NCBI RefSeq assembly: GCF_000720185.1
Contig: NZ_JOIY01000020.1
Span: 1-64,000 of the forward strand
Length of the DNA stretch: 64,000 nt
Source of the DNA: Streptomyces sp. NRRL S-340
GTDB lineage: Bacteria > Actinomycetota > Actinomycetes > Streptomycetales > Streptomycetaceae
Direction of reading: 5' to 3'
Positions 21,182 to 30,227 of this stretch are shown here, in pieces (positions within the stretch are counted from its first letter, which is position 1; every line of letters starts with the position of its first letter). A program made the translations under genes and the position numbers. Below the pieces are notes generated by a model. The model saw only the letters and a program-made list of their open reading frames with translations, was not told the origin of the DNA and searched no databases.

Positions 21182-22105
21182 CTACGAGTGCCCCAGTTCG
21201 GCGGTCTCGTCGTCGGCGACGGGCACCGAGCCCGAGTCGCGCGCCGGGCGCAGCGGGAACGGGTCCACGCGGGTCTCGTCGACCACCGGCGCAGCCGGCT
21301 GCGGGGGCTTGGGCATGACGGCCGCCTCGGAGTGGCCGCCGCACCCGTACGCCAGGGAGACGACCCGCCCGTCGGCCGGGGAGAACTCGTTGGCGCAGAC
21401 ACCGAACGCCTGGCCCAGCGAGCCGCCGATCGGCGTCAGGAAACCGCAGCTCACACAGGACGCCGGGGCCGCCTGGGCCATCGGGGTCCTGGCGCCGTAC
21501 GCCTCTTCCCAGCGGTCGGCGGCGGCATGCAGGCCGTAGCGGGACAGGACCCGGGCCCGGCGCATGCCCAGTTCCTCGGCGACCGCGGCGATCGAGCCGC
21601 GGGAGGGGGCCGTGGGCAGGTTGCGCGGGGGGCCCGCGGTGACGTCGGCGTCCTCGGCCTCCGCCAGCTCCGCCATCTCCTCGGAGACCGCGGAATTCGG
21701 CGCGGGCTCGTCCTCCCCGGAGAAACCGGGCTCCAGACGCAGGTCCTCGGCGTCGGTGGGCAGCAGGTCGCCGGGGCCCATGTCGCCGGGGCGCAGCCGC
21801 TCGCTCCAGGGCACCCACTCGGGGGCGAGCAGGGCGTCGGGGCCGGGCAGCAGGACGGCCTCGTCCAGGGTGACGATCTTGGCGCGCGAGGCGCGGACCA
21901 CGGTCACCGCCCAGCGCCAGCCGCGGTAGCCGGGCTCCTTGCACTCGAAGAAGTGCGTGACGACGCGGTCGCCCTCGGACACCAGGCCGGAGTGCTCGCC
22001 GACGACGCCGGGGGCCGCCGCCTCCTCGGCTGCGGTCCGGGCGAGGTCGACCGCCTCGGCGCACAGGCGGTCGGGGGTGCGGCTTCGCGTGGTCGCTGCG
22101 CTCAC
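21182..22105 (-). CDS. DUF3027 protein
   Basis: The 307-residue acidic protein matches DUF3027, found throughout streptomycetes. The N-terminal half holds CKEPGYRGWRWAVTVVRA and the C-terminal half a cysteine block (CVSCGF, then VCANEFSP and YGCGGHSEA) that could bind a metal. A predicted helix-turn-helix-like stretch (GSIAAVAEELGMRRARVLSR) lies in the middle. It precedes the Hsp90-like gene on the same strand, and the two may be co-transcribed. The function is unknown. Confidence 0.8.
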   Translation of the reverse strand: MSAATTRSRTPDRLCAEAVDLARTAAEEAAAPGVVGEHSGLVSEGDRVVTHFFECKEPGYRGWRWAVTVVRASRAKIVTLDEAVLLPGPDALLAPEWVPWSERLRPGDMGPGDLLPTDAEDLRLEPGFSGEDEPAPNSAVSEEMAELAEAEDADVTAGPPRNLPTAPSRGSIAAVAEELGMRRARVLSRYGLHAAADRWEEAYGARTPMAQAAPASCVSCGFLTPIGGSLGQAFGVCANEFSPADGRVVSLAYGCGGHSEAAVMPKPPQPAAPVVDETRVDPFPLRPARDSGSVPVADDETAELGHS

Positions 22106-22329
22106 AGGTATCGCTTCTCTCCTACGCCGTCTCTCGGGTGCGCCGGCCTGAAGGCGGCGGGGCGGACGGAGCGGACCCTGGACCGCGTCGACGTCCGCGC
22201 CCGATCGCGCTCGGGCGCACCTACGTCATCCATTCTGCGGTATGCACGTAAGGCGCGCGGCCGAGAACGTTCGCCACGGCGCGCTACGCACGCTACCTTC
22301 TCGCCGCCGCTGGGCCTACACCGACGGTG

Positions 22330-22967
22330 GGTTCAACCCCGCGCGGCGGGGTCCGGGGGGAGAGGCCGGGGACGATCCGAGGTGGACCCGGAGGGCTCCG
22401 GGGCCGGTCCGGACAGGCCGGGGGCGGGACCCGGGGGCCCGCGGCCGGTCCGGGCAGGCCGGTGACAGGCCGGGGCGGGGACGGGGACCCGCGGCCGGGC
22501 AGGCCGGCGTGGCCCTGGGACCGGGCCGGACCCGCCGGGGGGACGCGCCGCGCACCGGCCCGGTGGGCCGGAGGACGGCACAGGGCCGCCCCGGACGGCC
22601 GGAGCCGGACTGCCGCCGGCCGGGGACGCCTGGGAACGTCTGGGGGCCTCCGGGCCCCGGTCCCGTGGGCCAGGGGCGGGAGGGCCGGGACGGTCCGGGG
22701 TCGCCCGAGGGCCGGTTCGGGGCCGTCGGGGACGGGGCCGCGCCCCGCGCCGGGCCCCTCGGGCATCGCCGCCGGACCGGTCGGCGCCGCACCGGGCGAG
22801 GCTGATCCGGGGCGGAGGCGGCCCCGTCGAGGTCGGGCCCGGCTCGAAACCCGCGATCCGGACCGGGGCCGGAATCGGGACCGGCGCCGGAATCGGGGCC
22901 CGGGCCGGAATCGGGGCCGGAATCGGGACCGGTGCCGAACCGTGAGCGGGGCCGAACCGTGAGCGGT
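22330..22967 (+). repeat. low-complexity G+C island with short tandem repeats
   Basis: This gene-free region of roughly 640 bases is dominated by GGGGCCGG-type units. At its right end CCGGAATCGGGR occurs four times (22869, 22887, 22905, 22917), then GCCGAACCGTGAGCGG twice (22934, 22951). Open frames across it encode only Gly/Arg/Pro runs. The flanks (22106-22329 and 22968-23094) carry the DUF3027 promoter and the MFS promoter but no gene. Confidence 0.75.
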
Positions 22968-23094
22968 GCGGGGCGGCCGGGAGGGGCGCGGGGGCTCGTA
23001 GGGGCGCGGGCGGGGTGGGGCTGTTGGGGGCCGTCCGTCGTCGATCCGGGCCGTAATGGCGCTAGGCGCGGTCGTATCGGGGCACTATGACGGG

Positions 23095-24534
23095 GTGGCA
23101 GCCGCGAGGACGCCCCCGGAGACCGCAGGGCTCGGTGAGCCCGAGGGGTTGGCGGAGGGCAGCAGCCGGGGCAGCGGTTCGGGCCGGTTCGGCGGGTCCG
23201 TCCGCGCGGTGGGCCGTGCCCTGCGCCTGCCGGTCACCGGCACGGTCCGCGGCATCCGCCGCGCCACGCACGCGCACGGCGCCGGCGAGTCCGGGCTCGG
23301 CAAGCTGATCGAGCTGCACGCGGTGAACGGTGCCGGCGACATCATGATCACCGTGGCGCTCGCCTCCACGGTCTTCTTCTCGGTCCCCACCGACGAGGCG
23401 CGCGGCCGGGTCGCGCTCTACCTGGCCATCACCATGGCGCCGTTCACCGTCCTCGCGCCGGTCATCGGCCCCCTGCTGGACCGGCTGCCGCACGGGCGGC
23501 GCGCCGCGATGGCCGCCGCGATGCTGGCCCGCGCGCTGCTCGCGCTGATCATCGCGGGGGCCGCGGCCGGCGGCGGCCTGGAGCTGTATCCCGCGGCCCT
23601 CGGCGTGCTGGTCGCCTCGAAGGCGTACGGCGTGGTCAGGAGTGCCGTGGTGCCGCGGCTGCTGCCCCCGTCGTTCTCCCTGGTCAAGGCGAACTCGCGG
23701 GTGACGCTGGGCGGGCTGCTCGCCACCGGCGTGGCCGCGCCCATCGGGGCGGGACTGCACCTGGTCGGGCCGCGCTGGCCGCTGTACGGCGCCTTTGTGA
23801 TCTTCGTCGCGGGAACGTTCCTCTCCTTCTCGCTGCCCCGCAAGGTCGACTCGGCCAAGGGCGAGGACCGGGCGCGGCTCGCGGCCGACGCCGAACGGCC
23901 GCACGGGCCGCGCCGCAGGCCGCCCAAGCGCCCCGGCCTGCGCAGCGTCGGCACGGCCGTCACCCACGCCCTGGCCGCGAACGCGGCGCTGCGCTGCCTG
24001 TCCGGCTTCCTGATCTTCTTTCTCGCCTTCCTGCTGCGCGAGCACCCGCTGGCCGGCGAGAGCGCGGCGGTGTCGCTGGGGATAGTGGGCGTCGCCGCGG
24101 GCACGGGCAACGCGCTCGGCACCGCGGTCGGCGCGTGGCTGCGCTCGCGCGCCCCGGAGCTGATCGTCGTGACGGTCGTGGCGATCGTGCTCGGGGTGGC
24201 GGTCACCGCGGCCGTGTTCTTCGGCGCGTTCCTGGTGGCGTGCCTGGCCGCGTTCGCCGGGTTCGGGCAGGCGCTGGGCAAGCTGTCGCTGGACGCGCTG
24301 ATCCAGCGGGACGTGCCGGAAGTGGTGCGCACCTCCGCGTTCGCCCGCTCCGAGACGCTGCTGCAGATGGCCTGGGTGCTGGGCGGCGCGATCGGCATCG
24401 TCCTGCCGCTCAACGGCGTACTGGGCCTGTCGGTGGGCGCGGCGATCGTCGCGGCCGGCTGGCTCCCCACGGCGCGCGGGCTGCTCGCCTCCGCCCGCCG
24501 CGGCACGGACACCGGCCCTCCCCGGGCGGCCTGA
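23095..24534 (+). CDS. MFS transporter
   Basis: The 479-residue protein has a disordered Gly/Ser/Pro-rich N-terminal tail of about 80 residues and then roughly twelve membrane segments. Recognisable features are LAPVIGPLLDRLPHGRRAAM (motif A-like), a long basic central loop (RPHGPRRRPPKRPG) between the two halves, and AWVLGGAIGIVLPL near the end. A GTG at 23095 is the likely start, though the frame stays open to 23056. The substrate is unknown. Confidence 0.8.
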   Translation: MAAARTPPETAGLGEPEGLAEGSSRGSGSGRFGGSVRAVGRALRLPVTGTVRGIRRATHAHGAGESGLGKLIELHAVNGAGDIMITVALASTVFFSVPTDEARGRVALYLAITMAPFTVLAPVIGPLLDRLPHGRRAAMAAAMLARALLALIIAGAAAGGGLELYPAALGVLVASKAYGVVRSAVVPRLLPPSFSLVKANSRVTLGGLLATGVAAPIGAGLHLVGPRWPLYGAFVIFVAGTFLSFSLPRKVDSAKGEDRARLAADAERPHGPRRRPPKRPGLRSVGTAVTHALAANAALRCLSGFLIFFLAFLLREHPLAGESAAVSLGIVGVAAGTGNALGTAVGAWLRSRAPELIVVTVVAIVLGVAVTAAVFFGAFLVACLAAFAGFGQALGKLSLDALIQRDVPEVVRTSAFARSETLLQMAWVLGGAIGIVLPLNGVLGLSVGAAIVAAGWLPTARGLLASARRGTDTGPPRAA

Positions 24535-24646
24535 CCCCCTCGGGGGGCGGCCCCAGGGGCGCCGGGCCCTGCCCGCCGGGCCGGTCGGGCGGCACGCCGT
24601 ACCCCCGCGTGGCCGGAGGGCTGGACGCGCCCGATAGCCTTCGGCC

Positions 24647-25114
24647 ATGACCTCGCTGCAATCCGCTGTGCGACGCCGCCGCGCCGTCGCCGCCGCCGGC
24701 GCCGTTTCCGCCGGACTGCTTCTCCTGACGGCCTGCGACAAGCCGACGCCGATGGCCACGATCACCGTCGGCGACGACTCGGTGCACTCGGAGGCCACCT
24801 GCTACAACGACGGCAAGGCGATCAAGACCGCCGACCTGCCGAAGTGCCTGAAGTCGGACAAGACGATCAAGGTCGACCCCGACGAGACCGTCCGTCTGGG
24901 CGTCGACCCGGACATCGCGGACAAGGGCTGGGCCGTCCTGATGAACGGTCAGCCGCTGACCGACACCAGCAAGAAGACGTACACCACCATTCCGGGCAGC
25001 GTGTTCTTCAACCCCCAGTACGGCGCCAGCGGGAACTCCACCTGGATCGCCATCAAGGAGGGCGACAAGGACGTGACGGGCGTGTGGTCCTTCAAGCTGC
25101 AGAAGGACTCCTGA
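24647..25114 (+). CDS. DUF2771 lipoprotein
   Basis: The 155-residue product has a basic N-terminus, a hydrophobic segment and the lipobox LLTAC with the lipidated cysteine at position 30. The mature part (ATITVGDDSVHSEATCYND, VDPDIADKGWAVLMNG) matches DUF2771, of unknown role on the outer face of the membrane. It is directly followed by mqnB, whose ribosome site lies in its last codons, so the two are co-transcribed. Confidence 0.85.
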   Translation: MTSLQSAVRRRRAVAAAGAVSAGLLLLTACDKPTPMATITVGDDSVHSEATCYNDGKAIKTADLPKCLKSDKTIKVDPDETVRLGVDPDIADKGWAVLMNGQPLTDTSKKTYTTIPGSVFFNPQYGASGNSTWIAIKEGDKDVTGVWSFKLQKDS

Positions 25115-25115
25115 C

Positions 25116-25922
25116 ACGTCCTCCGTACGCGTACTCGTCGCCACCGCCGTCCCGGCCGAACGGGACGCGGTGGCACGGGCGTTCACGGAACCGGTGCGTG
25201 AACTGGCGCTGCCCGCGACGACCGTGCACCGCTTCGGCGGGTACGACCTGATCGCCGCCGGGGTCGGGCCGGCCCTCGCCGCCGCCTCCACCGCGACCGC
25301 CCTCACGGCCGCCGCGCTCGGCGGCACCCCGTACGGCCTGGTCGTCTCCGCGGGCATCGCGGGCGGCTTCCCGCCCGGCCGGGAGCCGGGCGCGGACCCC
25401 CGGACGACCACCGCCGCGCACACCGCGACGGACGGCGGCGCGCCGCCCGCCGCGGCTGCCGGGGCGCCCGTCGGGTCGCTCGTCGTCGCCGACGAGATCA
25501 CCGCCGCCGACCTGGGTGCCGAGACCGGTGACGGGTTCCTGCCGGTGACCGACCTCGGCTTCGGCACCGTCACCCACCGTCCCCCCGAATCACTCGTACG
25601 GGCAGCCGCCGCCGCGACCGGCGCGGCCACCGGCACGGTGCTGACCGTCTCGACGGTGACCGGCACCGCCGCCCGCGCCGGTGCCCTGCGCGCCCGCCAC
25701 CCCCGCGCCCTCGCCGAGGCCATGGAGGGGTTCGGCGTCGCCGAGGCGGCCGGTGCGCACGGCGTCCCCGTCCTGGAGCTGCGCGCGGTCTCCAACCCGG
25801 TCGGGCCGCGCGACCGCGCCGCCTGGCGCATCGGCGACGCGCTCGCGGCCCTGACCGAGGGCTTCGGGAAGCTCGTCCCCGTACTGGAGAGTTGGAAGCC
25901 ACATGAGCCCGCAGAATCCTGA
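25116..25922 (+). CDS. mqnB: futalosine hydrolase
   Basis: MqnB cleaves futalosine to dehypoxanthine futalosine in the alternative menaquinone pathway. The product has the nucleosidase fold blocks SAGIAGGFPPG, AMEGFGVAEAAGAHGVPVLE and RAVSNPVGPRDRAAWRIG. The frame has no ATG, GTG, TTG or CTG between the stop at 25074 and a GTG at 25170, and starting at 25170 would remove the conserved first strand (VRVLVATAVPAE). An ACG at 25116 lies eight bases after AAGGA and gives a full 268-residue protein. It overlaps mqnD by 20 bases. Confidence 0.85.
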   Translation, partial: TSSVRVLVATAVPAERDAVARAFTEPVRELALPATTVHRFGGYDLIAAGVGPALAAASTATALTAAALGGTPYGLVVSAGIAGGFPPGREPGADPRTTTAAHTATDGGAPPAAAAGAPVGSLVVADEITAADLGAETGDGFLPVTDLGFGTVTHRPPESLVRAAAAATGAATGTVLTVSTVTGTAARAGALRARHPRALAEAMEGFGVAEAAGAHGVPVLELRAVSNPVGPRDRAAWRIGDALAALTEGFGKLVPVLESWKPHEPAES

Positions 25923-26760
25923 GCAGTTGCAGATCGCCTACTCGCCCTGCCCCAACGACACCTTCGTCTTCGACGCCCTCGCCCACGGCCGCGTCCCGAA
26001 CGCGCCCGCCCTCGACGTCACCTTCGCCGACATCGACGTCACCAACGGCATGGCCGAGCGCGGCGAGCTGGACGTGCTGAAGGTGTCGTACGCGGTGCTG
26101 CCGTACGTGCTGGGCGAGTACGCGCTGCTGCCGTGCGGCGGCGCGCTCGGCCGGGGCTGCGGGCCGCTGGTGCTGACCCGCGAGCCGGAAGCCGGCCTCC
26201 AGGGGCGCACGGTCGCGGTGCCCAGCGAGAAGTCGACGGCGTACCTGCTGTTCCGGCTGTGGGCGGCGGACACCGTGCCCGGCGGGGTGGGCGAGATCGT
26301 CGTGATGCCGTTCCACGAGATCATGCCGGCCGTGCGGGACGGGAAGGTCGACGCCGGTCTGGTGATCCACGAGGCGCGCTTCACGTACCAGAACTACGGT
26401 CTGCACAAGCTCGCCGACATGGGCGAGCACTGGGAGGCCACCACCGGGCTGCCCATCCCGCTCGGCGCGATCATCGCCAAGCGGTCGCTGGGCGCGGACA
26501 CGCTGAACCGGCTGGCCGAGTCGGTCCGCGCCTCGGTGCGCGCCGCCTGGGACGACCCCGAGGCGTCGCGGCCGTACGTCATGGAGCACGCCCAGGAGAT
26601 GGACCCGGCCGTCGCCGACCAGCACATCGGGCTGTACGTCAACGAGTTCACCGCCGACCTGGGCGAGGACGGCTACGCGGCGGTCCGCGGGCTGCTCACC
26701 CGGGCGGCGGCCGAGGGACTCGTACCGCCCCTCGGCCCGGACGCGCTGTCCTTCCCCTGA
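25903..26760 (+). CDS. mqnD: 1,4-dihydroxy-6-naphthoate synthase
   Basis: MqnD converts cyclic dehypoxanthine futalosine to 1,4-dihydroxy-6-naphthoate. The 285-residue product has the family N-terminus IAYSPCPNDTFVFDALAHG, the pocket sequence PSEKSTAYLLFRLW, and the catalytic histidine in LVIHEARFTYQNYG. Its start lies inside the end of mqnB (20-base overlap), so the two steps are made together. The remaining menaquinone genes are not in this window. Confidence 0.95.
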   Translation: MSPQNPEQLQIAYSPCPNDTFVFDALAHGRVPNAPALDVTFADIDVTNGMAERGELDVLKVSYAVLPYVLGEYALLPCGGALGRGCGPLVLTREPEAGLQGRTVAVPSEKSTAYLLFRLWAADTVPGGVGEIVVMPFHEIMPAVRDGKVDAGLVIHEARFTYQNYGLHKLADMGEHWEATTGLPIPLGAIIAKRSLGADTLNRLAESVRASVRAAWDDPEASRPYVMEHAQEMDPAVADQHIGLYVNEFTADLGEDGYAAVRGLLTRAAAEGLVPPLGPDALSFP

Positions 26761-26798
26761 CCGGCTCCGACGGCGCCGCCGGCACCGCGGCGGGGACC

Positions 26799-26825
26799 GT
26801 GACCCGGACCGGCCGGCCGGGTCAC
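26799..26825. terminator. bidirectional terminator hairpin
   Basis: GTGACCCGG (26799-26807) and CCGGGTCAC (26817-26825) form a perfect nine-base-pair stem with a nine-base loop between the convergent mqnD and cold-shock genes. The right arm overlaps the stop codon of the cold-shock gene. Confidence 0.65.
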
Positions 26826-27205
26826 ACGTCCAGCTGGTCGGCGACCGCGCGCAGCAGTCCGGCGACCTTCTTGCCGGAGGCCTTCTCGGGGTAGCGCCCG
26901 CGCTCCAGGGTCTGGCCGACGCTCTCCAGGAGCGTCGTCAGATCCTGGACGATCGAGAGCAGCTCGTCCGGCTTCTTGCGCTGCGCCGCCGCGACCGAGG
27001 GGGCCGGTTCGAGAAGCGTCACGGTCAGGGCCTGGTCGCCGCGCTGACCGGCGACCACTCCGAACTCCACCCGCTGTCCCGGCTTGAGCGTGTCTACTCC
27101 GGCGGGAAGGACCGAGGAATGGACGAAGACGTCGCCGCCGTCGTCGCGGGAGAGGAAGCCGAAGCCCTTCTCGCTGTTGAACCACTTGACCTTGCCAGTC
27201 GGCAA
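26822..27205 (-). CDS. cold-shock domain protein with C-terminal extension (CspD-like)
   Basis: The 127-residue product has an N-terminal cold-shock domain ([17 protein letters not shown] with RNP1, and [10 protein letters not shown] with RNP2) followed by about 60 residues of helix-rich sequence absent from the 67-residue Csp proteins. It should bind single-stranded RNA or DNA. I choose the TTG at 27205 because GGGAG lies eight bases upstream; the GTG at 27214 would be too close to that site. The 5' region (27206-27491) contains its promoter and nothing else I recognise. Confidence 0.85.
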   Translation of the reverse strand: MPTGKVKWFNSEKGFGFLSRDDGGDVFVHSSVLPAGVDTLKPGQRVEFGVVAGQRGDQALTVTLLEPAPSVAAAQRKKPDELLSIVQDLTTLLESVGQTLERGRYPEKASGKKVAGLLRAVADQLDV

Positions 27206-27491
27206 AGCACACACTCCCTCGATCGGTCCCGGACGCCGTTGAACTGCCGACGAACCACCTTACCGGGGCTCTCCCCACCCGATCACGCCCTTAACCACGC
27301 CCCGTAACGGGGCCGGGAGCCCGCGCGCCCCGGGTGGCGCAAAAGAGGCGCACGGCCGCGCGGACCGCCCGTCGGCACCGCGTCCGCCCTGCCTGCCCGG
27401 TGACGCCGGCGACCGCCCGCGGGCGTCGCCGGGACGCCGCCCGTGCCCCGGCCCCCGCCCGGTACGGGGCGCGGGGAACTACCCTGGGCGG

Positions 27492-27740
27492 GTGCGTGAC
27501 AAGACCCCAGCGAATCCCGCCCCCGGTGACCGGCTGATCCGGGCCGGTGCCCTCGTCTTCTTCCTCGGCGCGCTCTGCACCATGGTGACGGTGGCGCCTT
27601 TGTTCTTCGGCGCGAAGCCCTTCCCGGCCTACATGTTCGGGCTGAGCATGCTCATGGCCGTCGGCTTCCTGATCGCCGCCGGCGGCGTGTTCCAGTCGAT
27701 CGCCGCGGGCCGCCGGCAGGCTCGCGGCGACGCCGGGTAG
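27492..27740 (+). CDS. small membrane protein with two helices
   Basis: The 82-residue protein has two hydrophobic segments (GALVFFLGALCTMVTVAPLF and YMFGLSMLMAVGFLIAAGGV) flanked by basic ends. A GTG at 27492 starts it. It converges on the HAD gene, with 31 bases between the stops. The family and role are unknown. Confidence 0.7.
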   Translation: MRDKTPANPAPGDRLIRAGALVFFLGALCTMVTVAPLFFGAKPFPAYMFGLSMLMAVGFLIAAGGVFQSIAAGRRQARGDAG

Positions 27741-27771
27741 GCGGGGCGCACCCGGGCCGCCGGTCGCGTGT

Positions 27772-28476
27772 CTAGGCCGAAAAACGCGGGCCGGGCCGCG
27801 CGCCGGTCTCTTCGCCGGACCCCGCGCCCGCCTCTTCGGCGGCCCCTTCACCGGACTGCGCGTACTCCGAGAGCCAGGCCGGGAACGCGGTCAGGCCGGT
27901 GAGGACGACGTCCGCGCCGGCCGAGCGCAGTTCCTCCGCGTCGCACGGGCCGGTGGCCACCGCCACCGACAGGGCGCCGGCCGCGCGGGCGCCGCGTACG
28001 TCGCCCACGTGGTCGCCGACGTACACCCGGGCGCCGTACTCGCGCAGTGCCTGCGCCTTCTGCTCGGCCCACAGGCCGCCGATCACCGCGTCCGGCTCGA
28101 TGCCCAGGTGCTCCAGGTGCAGCTTGGCGTTCGGCTCGTACTTGGCGGTCACGACGATCGCCCGTCCCCCGGCCCGCCGTACGGCCGCGACCGCCTCCCG
28201 CGCACCCGGCATCGCGAGCGTGGGCGTGACGGCGGTCGCCGGGTAGATCTCCCGGTACAGGTCCGCCACGGCCGCCACCCGCTCGGCCGGGAACCAGTTG
28301 ACCAGCTCGTCCTCCAGCGGCGGCCCGAGCCGCGTGACCACCAGGTCGGCGTCGACGGGCGTCCCGGTCCGCGCGGACAGCTCCACGTAACAGGCGTGGA
28401 TGCCGGGGCGCGAGTCGATGAGGGTCATGTCGAGGTCGAACCCGACGGTCAGCGGACGCGAGGTGGTGTGGGCCAT
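27772..28476 (-). CDS. HAD-superfamily hydrolase (phosphoglycolate phosphatase-like)
   Basis: The 234-residue protein has the HAD motif I in VGFDLDMTLIDSR, motif II around AIVVTAKYEPNA, and motif III/IV around VYVGDHVGDVRGARAAG. The cap lies between, as in Gph/PhoE-type phosphatases of small phosphorylated metabolites. The last 35 residues are a Glu/Gly/Ala-rich tail not needed for the fold. The ATG at 28476 is used; an ATG at 28485 would add three residues. The substrate is unknown. Confidence 0.88.
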   Translation of the reverse strand: MAHTTSRPLTVGFDLDMTLIDSRPGIHACYVELSARTGTPVDADLVVTRLGPPLEDELVNWFPAERVAAVADLYREIYPATAVTPTLAMPGAREAVAAVRRAGGRAIVVTAKYEPNAKLHLEHLGIEPDAVIGGLWAEQKAQALREYGARVYVGDHVGDVRGARAAGALSVAVATGPCDAEELRSAGADVVLTGLTAFPAWLSEYAQSGEGAAEEAGAGSGEETGARPGPRFSA

Positions 28477-28547
28477 GGGGGCCATTGTGCCCAGGGGGCC
28501 GGGCGGGCGTACGGCCGGACCGGATCCCGGACCCCCTCGGGGCGGCG

Positions 28548-29666
28548 CTACCGCCGGCGCTGCGAGCGCCAGAGCAGGAACAGGGCCGACAGCACGGCCG
28601 CCGCACGGACCACCCACGGCCAGGTGTGGGCGACCGCGTCGTTCATCTGGCCCTGGGCGATGGGAGTGCCCCAGCGGCCGTCCTGGCGGCCCCACAGCCA
28701 CACGAGCCCCGCGGCCAGGGCCAGCGCGGGCATGCCCATGACGGCCCACTTGGACTCCGTGGGGGTCAGCCGCCGGGATCCGTACGCGATGACCCAGCCG
28801 AACAGCAGCGCGAACGGGTTGCCGGTCACCGCACCACCCACCAGCAGCGCGGCGGCGAGCAGGAGCAGCGGGTTGCTCCACCTCCCGGCGGGGCCCGCCT
28901 GCCCGCCCGCGCGCCGGGGCAGCAGGGGGAAGCGGCGCCGGGGGGCCGCTTCCGGTGCGGCCGCCGCGTCCTCCCCCGCGACCGCCGCGGGCGCGGGCTC
29001 CGCCGCCGCGGGCTCCTTGGGCGGCGGGGCCTTGAGCAGGTCGGGGATCTCCACACCGCCGACGAAACCGGCCGGGACGTCGTCCCCGAGCCCGAACGGG
29101 CTGCCCTGCGTGCGCCACCAGCCGTCGCGGGGCAGCGCGGCGGCCAGGTCGTCCGCGGTCGCCAGGTGCGGCGGGACGGCGCCGCCGGCCGGCGGTGCGG
29201 GGGCCGCCTCCGGGCGGGCCGGACGCGGCCTGGGCACGACCCGGCGCAGCCCCCTCGGCCTCTCCCGCTCCGGTTCCGGATCCGCGGCGGGCCCGGTTCC
29301 CGTCTCCTGCCCTCTCCGGGCGGGTCCGCCGGGGGCGGGGCCCGGCTCGCGCTGCACGGGCACGGCGGGGCCCTGGGGCCATGCGGTTCCGGGGCCGCCG
29401 GCGCCGGGGGTGCCCGGGGCGGCTCCCGGACCGGCGGTGCCGCCGCCCGCCGCCGCGACGACGTCGTCGGGGCTGCCCAGGCGGTCCAGGATGCGGCGGA
29501 CGGCGGCGGGACTGTCGACGGCCGCCTTCGCCCGGCACCGGTCGATCTCGTTGCGCAGCTCCGACACGAGCCGCATCCGGGTGGCCGAGGACAGCTGGCG
29601 CTGCTGCGCGACGTCCCCGACGCGGCTCAGATACTCGTAGACGACCTGGTCGCTCTCGATCCCCAC
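28548..29666 (-). CDS. membrane protein with N-terminal HAAS-like helical domain
   Basis: The 372-residue protein begins with a GTG at 29666, with GGAGG five bases from it. The first 75 residues (VYEYLSRVGDVAQQRQLS, EIDRCRAKAAVDSPAAVRRI) form a helical domain like the HAAS/DUF1700 module that partners membrane sensors. A long Pro/Ala/Arg-rich disordered linker follows (about 75-240), then about four membrane helices near the C-terminus. Nothing suggests an enzyme. The frame runs open far upstream only because of composition. Confidence 0.65.
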   Translation of the reverse strand: MGIESDQVVYEYLSRVGDVAQQRQLSSATRMRLVSELRNEIDRCRAKAAVDSPAAVRRILDRLGSPDDVVAAAGGGTAGPGAAPGTPGAGGPGTAWPQGPAVPVQREPGPAPGGPARRGQETGTGPAADPEPERERPRGLRRVVPRPRPARPEAAPAPPAGGAVPPHLATADDLAAALPRDGWWRTQGSPFGLGDDVPAGFVGGVEIPDLLKAPPPKEPAAAEPAPAAVAGEDAAAAPEAAPRRRFPLLPRRAGGQAGPAGRWSNPLLLLAAALLVGGAVTGNPFALLFGWVIAYGSRRLTPTESKWAVMGMPALALAAGLVWLWGRQDGRWGTPIAQGQMNDAVAHTWPWVVRAAAVLSALFLLWRSQRRR

Positions 29667-30227
29667 GAACCCCTCCGGGGCGGCTGGCCGATGACCCCGT
29701 GGCACGACGGTACCGCGTGCGCGGCGCCCACCGTAGCCACCGGCGACCGTGGCCGACGGCGACCGCACCACCGCCCGCACGGCCGGGACCCTGCCACCGC
29801 CGGCACACCCGGGAACCCGACGCCGCCCGCACAGCCGGGAGCCGGTCGCCACCCGCGCACCGGCTGCCCGCCACCGCCGGACAGCCGGAACCCGCCACCG
29901 CGGGCACGCCGGCCCGTCCGGAACCCGCCACCGCGTCCGCACCCGCCGCCCGCCACCGCCCGCCACCGCCGGGAACCCGCCACCGCGTGGCCGCCCCACG
30001 CCCGGAACCGCGTCCACACCCGGCCACCCGCCCGGCCGCCCGCCACCGCCCGCACGCCCGGCCGCCCGCCACCGGTCTCGCCGCCCGCACCCCCGGAGGG
30101 CCTGCCGCCGCCCGCTCGCACGGGCCCCCGTGCCGGTGCCGCCGCCCGCGTGCCCGGGCTGCGCCGCCGGCCCCGTCGCCGCCGCGTGCCTGCCGGGCCG
30201 TCGCGGGCACCCGCTACCGTGGGTCGG
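29667..30227 (+). repeat. low-complexity G+C island with CCACCGC-type repeats
   Basis: This stretch of 561 bases between the divergent HAAS-like and helicase-associated genes is dominated by cytosine-rich units on the plus strand. GGAACCCGCCACCGCG occurs three times near 29887, 29920 and 29972, and CCGCCCGCCACCGCC recurs. No frame encodes a recognisable protein. Both promoters must lie at its ends. Confidence 0.7.

Noticed and set aside
22242..22962. Several overlapping open frames of 150-210 codons
   Set aside because: They lie in a low-complexity island, encode Gly/Arg/Pro repeats, and overlap on both strands.
22869..22966. Regular repeats that could suggest a CRISPR array
   Set aside because: The units are 12-16 bases, period varies between 12 and 18, and there are no unique spacers or cas genes.
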